From Methylobacterium sp. PvR107 (GTDB lineage: Bacteria > Pseudomonadota > Alphaproteobacteria > Rhizobiales > Beijerinckiaceae), in contig NZ_JAFIBW010000001.1 of the NCBI RefSeq assembly GCF_017833295.1, positions 620,001 to 684,000 on the forward strand: a DNA stretch of 64,000 nucleotides, given 5' to 3'. How positions within the stretch are numbered: the first letter of the stretch is position 1; each line of letters opens with the position of its first letter. Positions 8,514 through 19,700 of the stretch are shown here, one piece after another. The notes beneath the pieces were generated by a model. The model was not told where the DNA came from. It saw nothing but the letters and a program-made list of their open reading frames with translations, and did not search any database. The translations under genes were made by a program, and so were the position numbers.

Positions 8514-9722
8514 TCACCCCCGCGTCAGGTCCTCGCGGGCGATCCGATAGCAATGCTCCAGGTAGCCGCGCTGGTGCTCGCCCATGAGGTCGGTGACCAC
8601 GGTCCAGAGCCAGCCCGGCGCGTCCGGTCCCGGGCCGGGATCGCGGACGGCCTCGATCCAGCTCCGGCGGGCGTCCCCGTCCATCTGGCGGCCGTGGGCC
8701 CGGCCGAGAATCGCCGCGAGGTGACCCGAGACGCGCACCGCCTCGCTCCGCGAGAATTGCTCGGCGTCGATCTTGAGATCCTGCGGCATCAGCTCCCGGA
8801 CCGTGACGGGCGCACCCCGGAAGTGGGCGGCCACCATCCGGTCGCCGAGGTTCGGCGACAGCGCCCGGGCGCCCGCGACGACCCGCTCGGCATGGTCGGC
8901 CGGCATGGCGGCCCCCGGGGCGGCGGGCGCGAGGTGCGGCACCGCCTCCTTCACATCGAGGAGCGCGAGGTGCGGACGGTCGCCGCCGAGGATCTCCACC
9001 AGGCCGGCATAGCGCAGGCGGCCCAGCGAGCTGCAGCCCTTGATCCAATAGGCGGCATCGAGCAGCCGGATCTCGGCATCCGAAGCCGCGCCGCCGAGCG
9101 CCAGGACAAGCCGCCGCACCTCCGGATCGCGGCTGAGGGCTTCGAAGGCCGCATGCTCGTCGGGGTCGAGGTCGAAGAACCGGCTGCCGCGCGGCAGACG
9201 GCCAGCCTTGCCCTTCAGGCGCTCGCGGGACAGGTGGCGCCAGCGCCGCCCGAGCGCCCGCCGCTTCGTCGTGGCGACGATCTCGGATTCGGCGATGTCG
9301 CGCTCGGCGCCTTCGGGGTCGGCGATCCCGTCGGCGTAGCCGTCGGCCATGGAATCCATCATCCGGGCGGTGACGATGCCGGGCAGCGTCGCGTTGAGCG
9401 CGGCGGTGACCAGGGAGAGCGCCAGCCGGACGAGGTCGAAACCCGGGTTCGCCACCACGGTCTGGTCGAGGTCGCGGATCTGGATGTCGATCTGCCCGTC
9501 CGGGCCGGCGAGCGCGCCGAGATTGCCGAGATGCGCGTCGCCGCAGATCCACACCGGCGGCCCCTCGGGCAGGGACCCCGCCGGCATGCGGGCGAGGAGC
9601 TCGTAGAAGCGCGCCGTGCTGCCGCGGACATAGGCGTGCGGCGAGGAGGCGATCTTGCACAGGCGGCGCTGCTCCAGCACGCTCGCGTCGCGGCCGGTCT
9701 GTTCCGGCACCTGCATGTCCAT
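8514..9722 (-). CDS. DUF2252 family protein
   Basis: 402 residues. The sequence has the DUF2252 hallmarks: FYELLARMP, VWICGDAHLGNLG and IRDLDQTV near the N terminus, an arrangement like the catalytic loop of aminoglycoside-phosphotransferase/kinase-fold proteins. No enzymatic activity is established for the family. No signal peptide, so cytoplasmic. An alternative ATG lies two codons downstream. It is separated by 116 bases from accA and probably forms its own unit. Confidence 0.85.
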   Translation of the reverse strand: MDMQVPEQTGRDASVLEQRRLCKIASSPHAYVRGSTARFYELLARMPAGSLPEGPPVWICGDAHLGNLGALAGPDGQIDIQIRDLDQTVVANPGFDLVRLALSLVTAALNATLPGIVTARMMDSMADGYADGIADPEGAERDIAESEIVATTKRRALGRRWRHLSRERLKGKAGRLPRGSRFFDLDPDEHAAFEALSRDPEVRRLVLALGGAASDAEIRLLDAAYWIKGCSSLGRLRYAGLVEILGGDRPHLALLDVKEAVPHLAPAAPGAAMPADHAERVVAGARALSPNLGDRMVAAHFRGAPVTVRELMPQDLKIDAEQFSRSEAVRVSGHLAAILGRAHGRQMDGDARRSWIEAVRDPGPGPDAPGWLWTVVTDLMGEHQRGYLEHCYRIAREDLTRG

Positions 9723-10101
9723 CCGGGTCGTCCGATCCTCTGCCGGCGCCGAACCGGCACCGGGCTACCTGCCACGGCCATCCTAGGGTTCTCATCCCTA
9801 AGCAGGGGTAAGCGATTTGATGCGCCCCAGGTTACCGGCTCGGCGTCGATGCCGCGCTCCGGATTGCCGTCGCGCCTCCCGCCGCTTTCGACCCAGACGC
9901 GGCGCACGCATCCGCTCGGGATGGACCCGAGGGGCTTCCAGGCCGGTTTGGGCAATCGGATGCGGTGTCTCGCGCCTCGGAGATGCGCCAGCCCCGCAAA
10001 CCCTGTCGCAACCGGAGAAGCGGCCGAGCCGATGCCCCGTCGCGGGACGCCGGCCGGCTGGGAGGAACTGTGAAACGGCGCGATCCGCTCCTGGGCGGCG
10101 C
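9723..10101. other. Intergenic region without a supported gene
   Basis: 379 bases between DUF2252 and pleD (both on the minus strand). Open frames here are GC-driven and lack ribosome sites. No clear repeat or terminator was seen; it must contain the DUF2252 promoter. Confidence 0.5.
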
Positions 10102-11475
10102 TCAGGCCGCCTGCGGCTCGACCCGGTTCCGTCCCGCCGCCTTGGCCCGGTAGAGGGCGAGGTCGGCACGCCTGAGCATGTCGCCGGGGCTGGTATCCTC
10201 CGCGTGCCGCACGGCGACGCCGATCGAGACCGTCACGGGGATCGAGCGGGTGGATCGCTGCACCGTGAACGGCACCGCCTCGACCCGCTCACGGATGCGC
10301 TCCGCGATGATCTGCGCCTCGACGAGGCCGGCCTCCGGCAGGATCACCACGATTTCCTCGCCGCCGTAGCGCGCGACGATGTCGACCGGCCGCGTGTGCT
10401 GGCGGACCCGTTCGGCGAAACCGCGCAGCACCTCGTCGCCGGCCTCGTGACCGAAGCTGTCGTTGATGCCCTTGAAGTGGTCGATGTCGAGGATCAGGGC
10501 GGCGAGCGCCGGCCGCCGTGAGGCCTCGTCGGCGAACAATGCGCCGAGATGGTTGTCGAGGTAGCGCCGGTTGTGCAGGCCGGTGAGGGCGTCGGTCACG
10601 GCCATCTGCAGGGAGGCCTGCATCGCCCCCCGGAGCGCGTCCGTGAAGCGTTTGCGCTTCACCTGCGTGCGGACCCGGGCCGTCAACTCGTTCCGGTCGA
10701 CCGGGCGCATCAGGAAGTCGTGCACGCCGAAATCGAGGCCGCGGACCACGCGGGCGCGGTCATGCTCCTCCGCCAGCATGATCAGCGGCGTGGCGCGGGT
10801 CCGGTCCAGGGAGCGGAGCTGGCTGCACAGGCGCAGGCCGTCGAAGCCCGCGAGGTCGAGGCTCACCAGGGCGAGGTCGAACCCCTCTTCGGCGGCGCGG
10901 TGGAGGGCGGCCTGCGGGTCCGGCTCGATCGTCACCGCGTGGTGCTGGCGCAGCGCCCCGGCCATGCGGTCCGCCGCGCCGGGACGGTCCTCGATCAGCA
11001 GGATCCGGGCGTCGAGGCCGGTCTCCGCGGTGGCGAGAGCCAGGGGATCGCCGATGCCGAATTCCCGCGAGGCCAGCGCCCGCTGGCGCAGCTCGTCGGT
11101 GACCGCCTTGAGGCGCACGAGGCTGCGGACCCGGGAGAACAGGGCGGTGTCGTCCACGGGCTTGGTCAGGAAGTCGTCGGCGCCGGCATCGAGCCCGCGC
11201 AGGCGGTCCGAGGGCTGGTCGAGGGCCGTGACCATCACCACCGGGATGTGGGCGGTGACCGGGTTGCCCTTGAGGTGGCGGCAGACCTCGAACCCGTCCA
11301 TGCCGGGCATCATCACGTCGAGCAGGACGAGGTCGCACAGACCCTTCTCGCAGATCGCGATGGCGTCCGGGCCGTTCATGGCGGCGAGCGTGTCGAAATA
11401 TTCAAGCCCGAGCTTCGTTTCCAGAAGCTTCACGTTCGGGAACAGATCGTCGACGATCAGGACGCGGGCCGACAT
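10102..11475 (-). CDS. pleD: PleD-type response regulator/diguanylate cyclase
   Basis: 457 residues: receiver 1 (residues 3-120, phospho-acceptor Asp53 in LLDVMMPG), a degenerate receiver 2 (about 155-275) and GGDEF domain (about 295-455). The active site is GGEEI at 371-375, and an inhibitory I-site RPVD lies five residues upstream at 362-365, so product feedback by c-di-GMP is expected. PleD makes c-di-GMP at the differentiating pole in Caulobacter; its usual partner divK lies 135 bases upstream on the same strand. The ATG at 11475 begins the first receiver; the longer frame upstream is untranslated. Confidence 0.96.
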   Translation of the reverse strand: MSARVLIVDDLFPNVKLLETKLGLEYFDTLAAMNGPDAIAICEKGLCDLVLLDVMMPGMDGFEVCRHLKGNPVTAHIPVVMVTALDQPSDRLRGLDAGADDFLTKPVDDTALFSRVRSLVRLKAVTDELRQRALASREFGIGDPLALATAETGLDARILLIEDRPGAADRMAGALRQHHAVTIEPDPQAALHRAAEEGFDLALVSLDLAGFDGLRLCSQLRSLDRTRATPLIMLAEEHDRARVVRGLDFGVHDFLMRPVDRNELTARVRTQVKRKRFTDALRGAMQASLQMAVTDALTGLHNRRYLDNHLGALFADEASRRPALAALILDIDHFKGINDSFGHEAGDEVLRGFAERVRQHTRPVDIVARYGGEEIVVILPEAGLVEAQIIAERIRERVEAVPFTVQRSTRSIPVTVSIGVAVRHAEDTSPGDMLRRADLALYRAKAAGRNRVEPQAA

Positions 11476-11610
11476 GGTTCCTCGCTGACACGCGGCTGGG
11501 CGGCCCGGATCGGGCGGGTCGGCGCATGGCCGCGCATCGGGGGGACGGTTGAGGAGGCGATCCGGTCCGATGCGGCCGGGTCGCCTCCTCAACGGTGCGC
11601 CCCTGCGGGG

Positions 11611-11982
11611 TCAGCGCGGCTCAAGATACGCGCGAACCGTTGCCAAAAACTTCGCGACCGAGATGGGCTTCGACAGGTAGGCCTCGCAGCCGCCCTCTCG
11701 GATCCGCTCCTCGTCGCCCTTCATGGCGAAGGCCGTGATGGCGATCACCGGGATGCTCTTGAGATCGTCGTCCTCCTTGAGCCACTTGGTCACCTCCAGC
11801 CCGGAGACCTCCGGCAGCTGGATGTCCATGAGGATCAGGTCGGGATGATGCGCGCGCGCGAGCTCGATCGCCTCGATCCCGTGGGCGGTCTTCAGGGTCG
11901 CGTAGCCGTTCGCCTCAAGGAGGTCGTTGAACAGCTTCATGTTCAACTCGTTGTCCTCGACGATCAGCACCGTCTTCTTCAT
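11611..11982 (-). CDS. divK: Single-domain response regulator DivK
   Basis: 123 residues, a bare receiver domain: acidic pocket VEDNELNM, phospho-acceptor Asp53 in LILMDIQLP, and the conserved Lys in YLSKPI. DivK relays phosphate signals from PleC/DivJ kinases to control CtrA and polarity in alphaproteobacteria. It is followed by pleD, the conserved order, and faces a divergent DUF3572 gene, also a conserved pairing. Confidence 0.96.
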   Translation of the reverse strand: MKKTVLIVEDNELNMKLFNDLLEANGYATLKTAHGIEAIELARAHHPDLILMDIQLPEVSGLEVTKWLKEDDDLKSIPVIAITAFAMKGDEERIREGGCEAYLSKPISVAKFLATVRAYLEPR

Positions 11983-12056
11983 GATCCGTTGTCCCGGTGC
12001 GCGCCGATCATGATTAGTGGGCGGTGAAGCCCCTCCGTCGCCTTTGTAGCGTTCAC

Positions 12057-12359
12057 ATGTTGATGAATGGCAAACCTCTTCAAGGGGATGAAGCCGCCGA
12101 ACGGCTCGCCCTGGACGTTCTTTTGTGGATCACGGCGGAGGATGACCGCCTCCTGCCGTTCCTGGCGGCGAGCGGACTCGGCCCCGAGACGCTCCGGGAC
12201 AGCGTCCGGGAGCCGGCCTTCCTGGTGGGCGTTCTCGACCACGTGATGGGCGACGAGAACGTGCTCCTCGCCTGCGCGGAGGCGCTCGGCGTCAAGCCGG
12301 AACGGATCGCCGCGGCGTGGCACAGGCTGTCGCCACGCCCCGACGACGCGTGGGCGTGA
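12057..12359 (+). CDS. DUF3572 family protein
   Basis: 100 residues, acidic and helical, with the family motifs ALDVLLWI and VLDHVMGDE. Function is unknown; genes of this family characteristically sit divergent from divK in Rhizobiales, as here. ATG at 12057 (or 12063) is chosen over the GTG at 12024, which would fall in the short divK upstream region. Confidence 0.8.
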   Translation: MLMNGKPLQGDEAAERLALDVLLWITAEDDRLLPFLAASGLGPETLRDSVREPAFLVGVLDHVMGDENVLLACAEALGVKPERIAAAWHRLSPRPDDAWA

Positions 12360-12403
12360 GGGGCCGAACGCTCGGGACGTTCGTTTCCGGAGGTGTCGAT
12401 CCG

Positions 12404-12446
12404 GCCGTCATTCCGGGGCGCCGCTGCGCGGCCCCGGGATGACGGC
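12404..12446. repeat. Intergenic hairpin repeat, probable bidirectional terminator
   Basis: Arms 12404-12419 and 12431-12446 match at 15 of 16 positions around an 11-base loop (GTCATTCCGGGGC core). It is the minimal form of the dispersed repeat and lies between the convergent DUF3572 and EipB genes. Confidence 0.75.
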
Positions 12447-12501
12447 GCGCACGGGGTCGTCCCCGGTTCCTGCGGGAGACAGGCCCGGGTGGTCCCGGCC
12501 C

Positions 12502-13407
12502 TCAGGGCGTGCAGCCCTTGCCCGAATCCTTGTCGCCCCGCCCCGCCTTGGCGTCGATGTCGAGGGCGGTCATGTCGCCCCGGATGGCGAAGTCGCCGTA
12601 ATCGAGCTTGAGCGCGCCGCTGACGCCGTTCTCGTAGAGGTCGAAGCCGAGGGTGTAGATCGGCGTGCGCTCCCCGGCGCCCTCCGTGTAGTAGCTCAGG
12701 CGCACCGGCCAGTGCGGCATCCCGGCGAGCGGCCCGTCGCGCAGGGGCTTGTCCCGAGCGCCATCGGCGGCCGGGGCCGGGCCGGTCGCCGTATGGCCGA
12801 TCACCGCGAAGGTGTCGTAGACCTTCTTGCCGTCGTCCGAGCCGTCATAAACCTTGACCGAGACGGTCGACTGACCCGCCCGCGCCGCGTCGATCAGCCG
12901 GCGCATGTGCTCGCTCGGGAACAGCACCGGCCCCGCCACGGTGAACGGCTTGGGGCCACCCTTCAGCTTCACCGTGAGGGCATCGCCCTGCTCGGAGGCG
13001 GTCCCATCCACGGGGGCGGCGGCTTGGTTGTTGGTGAGCGTCGTCGTCTTGAACCGGAATTCGCGGCCCTCGCCGCCCTCGAAGGTGGTGCTTCGCATGT
13101 CGGACAGGCGCGTGCCGGACTCGCCGGAGGAGAGTTCCGTCACCTGGCGGGTCAGCATCGTGTAGCCGCGGCAGGCATCGCCCCGGAAATCGATGACGAT
13201 GCGCCCGCGGGCGCTTTCCACCGAGCGGGTGCCGCTGCCCTCGGCGAGCGACAGGTCGTAGACCGCGCGATGGTTGGCCAGCACGATCGCGGGGGCCGCG
13301 GTCGGCGCCCCGGGCGCGGGGGGCTCGGAGACGGCGGGGGCCGCCTGCGCGCCCCACGCGGAGACGAGAAGGCCGGCCGTCAGGAGTCGGGAGAAGCGCA
13401 GGCGCAT
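12502..13407 (-). CDS. eipB: Periplasmic envelope-integrity protein EipB (DUF1849)
   Basis: 301 residues with a cleavable signal peptide (AWGAQAAPA, cleavage near residue 23). The start of the mature domain, LANHRAVYDLSL, and the two conserved cysteines (GDACRGY and the C-terminal GKGCTP) are typical of DUF1849. In Brucella, EipB is a periplasmic beta-spiral protein stabilised by a disulfide between such cysteines and needed for envelope integrity. The ATG at 13407 follows GAGG; the TTG two codons upstream is rejected. Confidence 0.88.
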   Translation of the reverse strand: MRLRFSRLLTAGLLVSAWGAQAAPAVSEPPAPGAPTAAPAIVLANHRAVYDLSLAEGSGTRSVESARGRIVIDFRGDACRGYTMLTRQVTELSSGESGTRLSDMRSTTFEGGEGREFRFKTTTLTNNQAAAPVDGTASEQGDALTVKLKGGPKPFTVAGPVLFPSEHMRRLIDAARAGQSTVSVKVYDGSDDGKKVYDTFAVIGHTATGPAPAADGARDKPLRDGPLAGMPHWPVRLSYYTEGAGERTPIYTLGFDLYENGVSGALKLDYGDFAIRGDMTALDIDAKAGRGDKDSGKGCTP

Positions 13408-13489
13408 GGACAACCTCGGTTCGGTCCGCCGCAGATAGCAGGCTCAGGGAATCGGGCAATGCTTGGGTGACGGCGCATCCGGCGATCCA

Positions 13490-13638
13490 CGCCGTCATTG
13501 CGGGGCACCGCAGGCGAGCCCGGAACCCGGAACCACCCTCGGTGTAGATGCTTGCCGCGTCGGCGGCTCCGGATGGCCCGCCTCCGGCGTTCACCTCCGC
13601 GTCCGGGCTCCGCTGCGCGGCTCCGAGATGACTGCGGG
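13490..13638. repeat. Dispersed intergenic repeat copy
   Basis: Contains both halves of the family: GTCATTGCGGGGC with GCGAGCCCGGAAC on the left, and GGCTCCGG, CCCGCCTCCGGCG and GGGCTCCGCTGCGCGG on the right. It fills most of the gap between the EipB and ABC exporter genes. Confidence 0.75.
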
Positions 13639-13662
13639 GACAGCCGTCCGGTTCAGGCTTGC

Positions 13663-15522
13663 CTATCGGTAGCCCTCCGCCTGCAGGGTGAACAACTCGG
13701 CGTAGCGGCCGCCCCGCGCCATCAGGGCGGCGTGGCTGCCCTCCTCCAGGAGCCGGCCGCCCTCCAGGACCAGGATCCGGTCGGCCATGCGCACCGTCGA
13801 AAAGCGGTGCGAGATCAGCACGGCCGTCCGCCCGGCCGACAATTCCCGGAACCGCGCGAAGACGTCGTGCTCGGCCTGGGCGTCGAGGGCAGCGGTCGGC
13901 TCGTCGAGGATCAGGATCTCGGCCTCCCGCATATAGGCCCGGGACAGCGCGACCTTCTGCCACTCACCCCCGGAGAGGTCGAGGCCGCCGGCGAAGCGCT
14001 TGCCGAGCGGCTGGGCGTAGCCCTCGGGCAGGCGCTCGATCACCGGGGCGGCGAGCCCTCTGGCCGCCGCGACCGCGATCCGGTCCGCGTCCGCTGCGGC
14101 CTCGATCCGGCCGACCGCGACGTTCTCGCCCGCGGTCAGGTCGAAGCGGACGAAATCCTGGAAGATCGCCCCGATCCGCGCCCGAAGGTCGTCGAGGTCG
14201 TAGGCCTGGAGCGGCACGCCGTCGAGGAGGACGCGGCCCTCGTGGGGGTCGTAGAGCCGGGTCATCAGCTTGACGATCGTGGTCTTGCCGGCGCCGTTGC
14301 CGCCGACCAGCGCCACGGTCTCGCCGGCGCGGATCGCGAAGGAGAGGCCGCGCAGCGCCCAGGTCTGCGTGCCGGGGTAGCGGTAGCCGACATCCTCGAA
14401 GACCAGCCCGTCCCGGATCGGGCTCGGGACCGGGACGGGCCGCGCGGGCGCGCGGATCTGTGGCCGGATCGCGAAGAAGGAGTAGAAGTCGTCGAGGTAC
14501 TGGGCCTGGCCGGTGATCTGGGTGAAGCCGAGGAGCAGCCCCTCGATGCCGCCGCGCAGGCGCTGGAACGCGCCGGCCAGGAAGGCGAGGTCGCCCACCG
14601 AGAAGGATCCCGCCACCGTCCGCCAGACGATCACCGCATAGGCCGCGTAATAGGCGAGCGTGCCGAGGCTCGCGAAGGCGAAGCCCCAGCCGGCGCGGGC
14701 CGTGGCGAGGCTGCGGTTCTCGGCCAGCAGACGGCGCGCCACCGTCGCGTAGAGGTCAGTCACATAGCCCGAGAGGCCGAAGAGCTTGACCTCCTTGGCG
14801 GTCTCGACGCTGGCACCGAGATAGCGGAGGTAGTCGAGCCTTCGCCGCTCCGGGCTGCGCAACCAGGCCAGCCGGTAGCCGGCCTTGGTGAAGTGCCACT
14901 CGTTGAGCAGAGCCGGGACCAGGGCCAGGGCGATCAGCACCACGAGCCAGGGGGTGAAGGCCGCCACACCCGCCGCCAGGGAGGCCAGGGTGACGAGCGC
15001 TTGGACCTGCCCGAGCACCGTCCCGATGAGGCCGGTCCGGCCGCTGACCTGCCGGCGCGCCCGTTCGAGCCGGTCCTGCTGGGCGCTGTCCTCGAACTGC
15101 GCGAGGTCGAGGGCGGCGGCATGCGCCATCAGCCGCAGGGAGGCCGCGTTGGCGTAGCGGTCGCCGATCAGGGTCTCGGTCAGGTTCGAGAGCCGGCCGG
15201 TGAGGTCCGAGACCAGGGCGAGGCCGAGTTCGGCCGCCACCAGACCGGCAAGCCGGGCCCGACCGGGATCGGCGAGCCAGTCCGAGAGCCCCGCTCCCGG
15301 CGCTGGACGCGCATGCTCGGCCACGATCCCGTCGAGGATCAGTTTGGCGAGGTACAGGGTCAGGATCGGCAGGCAGGCCGCCACGAGCCGCAAGGCAAGG
15401 CTTGCGGCGAAGAGGCGGGGACTGGCCGCAGCAATCTCGCGGAACAGCGCAGGCAGGTAGCCCAGGGCCCCCAGACGCGCATTCTGGCGCTCGCCCGGGC
15501 GGGAAGCCGGGCTGACGGTCAT
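13663..15522 (-). CDS. ABC exporter, fused permease and ATPase
   Basis: 619 residues: an N-terminal six-helix membrane domain (about 1-350) and a C-terminal ATPase (about 370-619). Walker A is GGNGAGKT at 407-414, the signature is LSGGEWQK near 520, Walker B ILILDEPTAALD, and the switch His is in LISHRF. The half-transporter should dimerise to export a lipid, peptide or drug; the substrate cannot be read. Unlike typical MsbA, the sequence around Walker A has Gly-Gly-Asn. No accessory membrane-fusion protein is adjacent. Confidence 0.93.
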   Translation of the reverse strand: MTVSPASRPGERQNARLGALGYLPALFREIAAASPRLFAASLALRLVAACLPILTLYLAKLILDGIVAEHARPAPGAGLSDWLADPGRARLAGLVAAELGLALVSDLTGRLSNLTETLIGDRYANAASLRLMAHAAALDLAQFEDSAQQDRLERARRQVSGRTGLIGTVLGQVQALVTLASLAAGVAAFTPWLVVLIALALVPALLNEWHFTKAGYRLAWLRSPERRRLDYLRYLGASVETAKEVKLFGLSGYVTDLYATVARRLLAENRSLATARAGWGFAFASLGTLAYYAAYAVIVWRTVAGSFSVGDLAFLAGAFQRLRGGIEGLLLGFTQITGQAQYLDDFYSFFAIRPQIRAPARPVPVPSPIRDGLVFEDVGYRYPGTQTWALRGLSFAIRAGETVALVGGNGAGKTTIVKLMTRLYDPHEGRVLLDGVPLQAYDLDDLRARIGAIFQDFVRFDLTAGENVAVGRIEAAADADRIAVAAARGLAAPVIERLPEGYAQPLGKRFAGGLDLSGGEWQKVALSRAYMREAEILILDEPTAALDAQAEHDVFARFRELSAGRTAVLISHRFSTVRMADRILVLEGGRLLEEGSHAALMARGGRYAELFTLQAEGYR

Positions 15523-15623
15523 CGCCGCACGATCCCACGCTGAAGAGACGCCGCCAGTTGGCCGAAAGGCGAAGAAAGCATAAGCTGTAGCATTATCTAG
15601 ACTTAAATCTCGTCGAGTTGTGC

Positions 15624-16211
15624 GTGCTCAGCGGTCCTGCAATCCTGAGAATTTCGGTCTTACTCATTATCGCCGGCCTGCTCGCCGCGGTGGTGCAGTT
15701 CCTGTTGCCGAGCCCGGCGCCCGAGCCGGAATCCCGGGCTGCCTCGCCGTCCGCATCCGCGTCCAAGCCTGCCCCGGTGGCCGAGGCGCCGGCCGCGGTT
15801 CAGCGCGGCGAGCCGCTGTCCCCGCCGACCGCGTCGGCCGAGCCTGGCCGGGAGACGCCCGCCCTGCCCAGGACCACCGTGGCGCCCGCCGCGCCGCCCC
15901 AGATGCCGTCTGACGCCCTCGCCTTCCCGTCCGATCCGGCCGCACCGCCGGAGGCGCAGCCGCAGGGGCCAGAATCCGCGGGCCAGGCCGAGATCGACCG
16001 GGCCGAGGACAATGCCGGGCCTCGGGCCGTGGCTGTGGTCGACCTGAACACCGCTTCGGTGGCGGATCTCAACCGCCTGCGAGGCGGCGGCGCCATCGGC
16101 CGGGCGATCGTCGCCAAGCGTCCCTACGCGTCGGTGGACCAGCTTCTCTCGAAGCGGGTGCTCAGCCGGTCGGTCTACGAGCGGATCCGGGATCAGGTCA
16201 CGGTGCGGTGA
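15624..16211 (+). CDS. Membrane-anchored helix-hairpin-helix (ComEA-like) protein
   Basis: About 195 residues: an N-terminal membrane helix (residues 8-29), a long Pro/Ala/Ser-rich linker, and a C-terminal HhH domain (VDLNTASVADLNRL, then YASVDQLLSKRVLS) like the DNA-binding module of ComEA. In competence systems such proteins bind incoming DNA outside the membrane; no other competence genes are nearby, so that role is uncertain. The start is ambiguous: GTG at 15624 with GAG upstream is preferred over TTG at 15618. An AT-rich sequence just upstream may hold the promoter. Confidence 0.75.
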   Translation: MLSGPAILRISVLLIIAGLLAAVVQFLLPSPAPEPESRAASPSASASKPAPVAEAPAAVQRGEPLSPPTASAEPGRETPALPRTTVAPAAPPQMPSDALAFPSDPAAPPEAQPQGPESAGQAEIDRAEDNAGPRAVAVVDLNTASVADLNRLRGGGAIGRAIVAKRPYASVDQLLSKRVLSRSVYERIRDQVTVR

Positions 16212-16393
16212 GGCCGGTCCTCGACCCGGATCGACAATGCGCCGACTTCATCCTGGGTCCGCGCGGCGGGCCTTAGGATCCAGACCCGCCGACGCATCAA
16301 GATTCCGCGCCGACGGGCATCATCGGTCGGCCGCACGGATCCGGGTTCGCCCGCGGTGATCTTGAGCGACGGCGCGGCTCCGGCGCAGCGCCC

Positions 16394-17635
<1,242 letters not shown>

Positions 17636-17798
17636 GGGACGGATCCTGCGCGCGAGGGGCGATCGGTTGCCGGGTGCCTAGACCCATGCGGCCGCCGCCG
17701 CAATGCGGCTTGCCGACCGGGTAACCGGATCGGGTGCCGGGGCGAACAGGCTGTCAGCATCCGCCAGGAGCCGGCAAATGGCCGGCAAGGAGGTCAGC

Positions 17799-18527
17799 AT
17801 GGCTCTGCGCGATACGTTTCGCTCCCTCTCCCGCCCGGTCCTGGGGGCGGGTCTCGGGCTCGGCCTCGCGGCGGCCGTCCTGCTCCCCCGGCTTCCGGCC
17901 TTCGCCGAGGAGGCACCCCGGCGCCTGCCGGAGGCCGTGACCCGCTCCGCCGAGCCGGCGGGGCCGCACGTGGCCGCCTTCGCCGGCGGCTGCTTCTGGG
18001 GCGTGCAGGGGGTGTTCCAGCACGTCCGCGGGGTGACGAGCGCGGTGTCGGGCTATGCCGGCGGCACAAGCGCAGAGGCCGATTACCGGACAGTGAGCGG
18101 CGGCGGCACGGGCCATGCCGAGGCCGTTTCCGTCACTTACGACCCGGGCCTGATCCGCTACGACGAGCTCCTGCGGATCTTCTTCTCGGTGGCGCTGGAC
18201 CCGACCCAGGTGGATCGTCAGGGGCCCGATGCCGGGCGCCAGTACCGCTCGGCCCTGTTCCCGCAGGATGCCGAGCAGGCGCAGGTGGCCCGGGCCTACA
18301 TCGCCCAGCTCGACGCGGCCAAGGCCTACGCGCGGCCGGTCGCCACCCGGATCGAGCCGGGCGCCGCGTTCTACCCGGCCGAGGGCTACCACCAGGACTT
18401 CATGGCCCTGCACCCCGGCCACCCGTACATCGCCGTCAACGACGCGCCCAAGCTCGAGGCGCTGCGGGTTCTGTTCCCGGAAAGGACCGTACCGCAGCCG
18501 GTCCTGGTCAACCGCCCGCCGGCGTGA
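17799..18527 (+). CDS. msrA: Exported peptide methionine sulfoxide reductase MsrA
   Basis: 242 residues. A hydrophobic N terminus (residues 14-37, ending LPAFAEE) looks like a signal peptide or anchor, so the enzyme should work in the periplasm, repairing methionine-S-sulfoxide. The catalytic motif is GCFWG with Cys65. No other cysteine exists in the protein, so it is a single-Cys MsrA that must be regenerated without an internal resolving cysteine. AAGGAGG stands before the ATG at 17799, which decides the start against upstream in-frame codons. msrB is not nearby. Confidence 0.94.
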   Translation: MALRDTFRSLSRPVLGAGLGLGLAAAVLLPRLPAFAEEAPRRLPEAVTRSAEPAGPHVAAFAGGCFWGVQGVFQHVRGVTSAVSGYAGGTSAEADYRTVSGGGTGHAEAVSVTYDPGLIRYDELLRIFFSVALDPTQVDRQGPDAGRQYRSALFPQDAEQAQVARAYIAQLDAAKAYARPVATRIEPGAAFYPAEGYHQDFMALHPGHPYIAVNDAPKLEALRVLFPERTVPQPVLVNRPPA

Positions 18528-18556
18528 GGCTGAGCGGCTGACATCCAGGCAAATTT

Positions 18557-18704
18557 GTCTGTCCGGGGCCGCGAAGCGGAGCCCCGGAAACCAGAACCCC
18601 CGACGTGCCGGGAACCTACACCGACGGCGGCTCTGGATTGCCCGCCCCGGCGGATCCCGTCGGGGCTGGGCTCGCCTGCGGCGGCCCGGAAAGACGGGGT
18701 GGCT
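18557..18704. repeat. Dispersed intergenic repeat copy
   Basis: Left half CCGGGGCCGCGAAGCGGAGCC, right half GGCTCTGGATTGCCCGCC and GGGCTCGCCTGCGGCG. It lies between the convergent msrA and tyrA genes. Confidence 0.75.
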
Positions 18705-18755
18705 TATCCGGCCGACGGGGCGTTTGCCAAAGGGGATGGCGTGCGCGGCCTTCCC

Positions 18756-19700
18756 CTACTCCTCCGGCGGCCGCGGCCGGCCGAAATCCGGAGCCGCGGT
18801 CTCCTGGCCCTGCGCCACGATGCTGCGCCGGATCGCCCGGGTGCGGGTGAACATCGCGTGCAGCGCGTCGCCGTCGCCCCAGCGCACCGCCTTGGCGAGC
18901 GCCGACAGGTCCTCGTTGAACCGGCCGAGCATCTCCAGCACCGCGTCGCGGTTGTTGAGGAAGATGTCCCGCCACATGGTCGGGTCCGACGCCGCGATGC
19001 GGGTGAAATCGCGAAAGCCGCTCGCCGAAAACTTGATCACCTCGGACTGCGTCGCCGATTCGAGGTCGGCCGCGGTGCCGACGATGTTGTAGGCGATCAG
19101 GTGCGGCAGATGGCTGGTGATGGCCAGCACGTGGTCGTGGTGCTCGGCGCTCATCGTCTCGACATCGGCGCCCATCCCCGACCACAGGGCGCGGACGGTG
19201 TCGACCGCCGCCGGGTCGGTGCCCTCGGGCGGGGTCAGGATGCACCAGCGGCCCTGGAACAGGGTCGCGAAGCCGGCATCCGGCCCCGAAAACTCGGTTC
19301 CGGCGATCGGGTGGCCGGGAACCAGGGCCACACCCTCGGGCAGGTGCGGGCGGATCGCCGCCACCACGGCGCCCTTCACCGAGCCGACGTCCGACACGAT
19401 CGCGCCGGGCTTCAGATACGGCGCCATCTCGGCCGCCGCGGCGCCGATGGCGCCGACCGGCACGCACAGGATCACCAGATCCGTATCGGCCGCGCCCTCG
19501 CCCGGGTCGCCCGTAACCATGTCGGCGATGCCGAGTTCGCGGACCCGGTCGCGCACGGCCTTGTCCCGGTCGACGGCCACGATGGTGCGGGCGAGGCCGT
19601 AGCGGCGGGCCGCCCGGGCGATCGAGGAGCCGATCAGCCCGAGGCCGACGATGGCGAGGCGGCCGACGGCGGGCGTCCCGGCCTTGAGCGTCTCAGCCAT
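18756..19700 (-). CDS. tyrA: Prephenate/arogenate dehydrogenase
   Basis: 314 residues. A Rossmann fold starts with [11 protein letters not shown] (about residues 19-29); GHPIAGTE and the HD-containing helical domain ([15 protein letters not shown]) are the family's substrate-binding landmarks. It converts prephenate to 4-hydroxyphenylpyruvate (or arogenate to tyrosine) with NAD(P). No chorismate-mutase or ACT domain is attached. It overlaps the 3' end of hisC by eight bases, an operon typical of Rhizobiales, where it is often called tyrC. Confidence 0.94.
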   Translation of the reverse strand: MAETLKAGTPAVGRLAIVGLGLIGSSIARAARRYGLARTIVAVDRDKAVRDRVRELGIADMVTGDPGEGAADTDLVILCVPVGAIGAAAAEMAPYLKPGAIVSDVGSVKGAVVAAIRPHLPEGVALVPGHPIAGTEFSGPDAGFATLFQGRWCILTPPEGTDPAAVDTVRALWSGMGADVETMSAEHHDHVLAITSHLPHLIAYNIVGTAADLESATQSEVIKFSASGFRDFTRIAASDPTMWRDIFLNNRDAVLEMLGRFNEDLSALAKAVRWGDGDALHAMFTRTRAIRRSIVAQGQETAAPDFGRPRPPEE

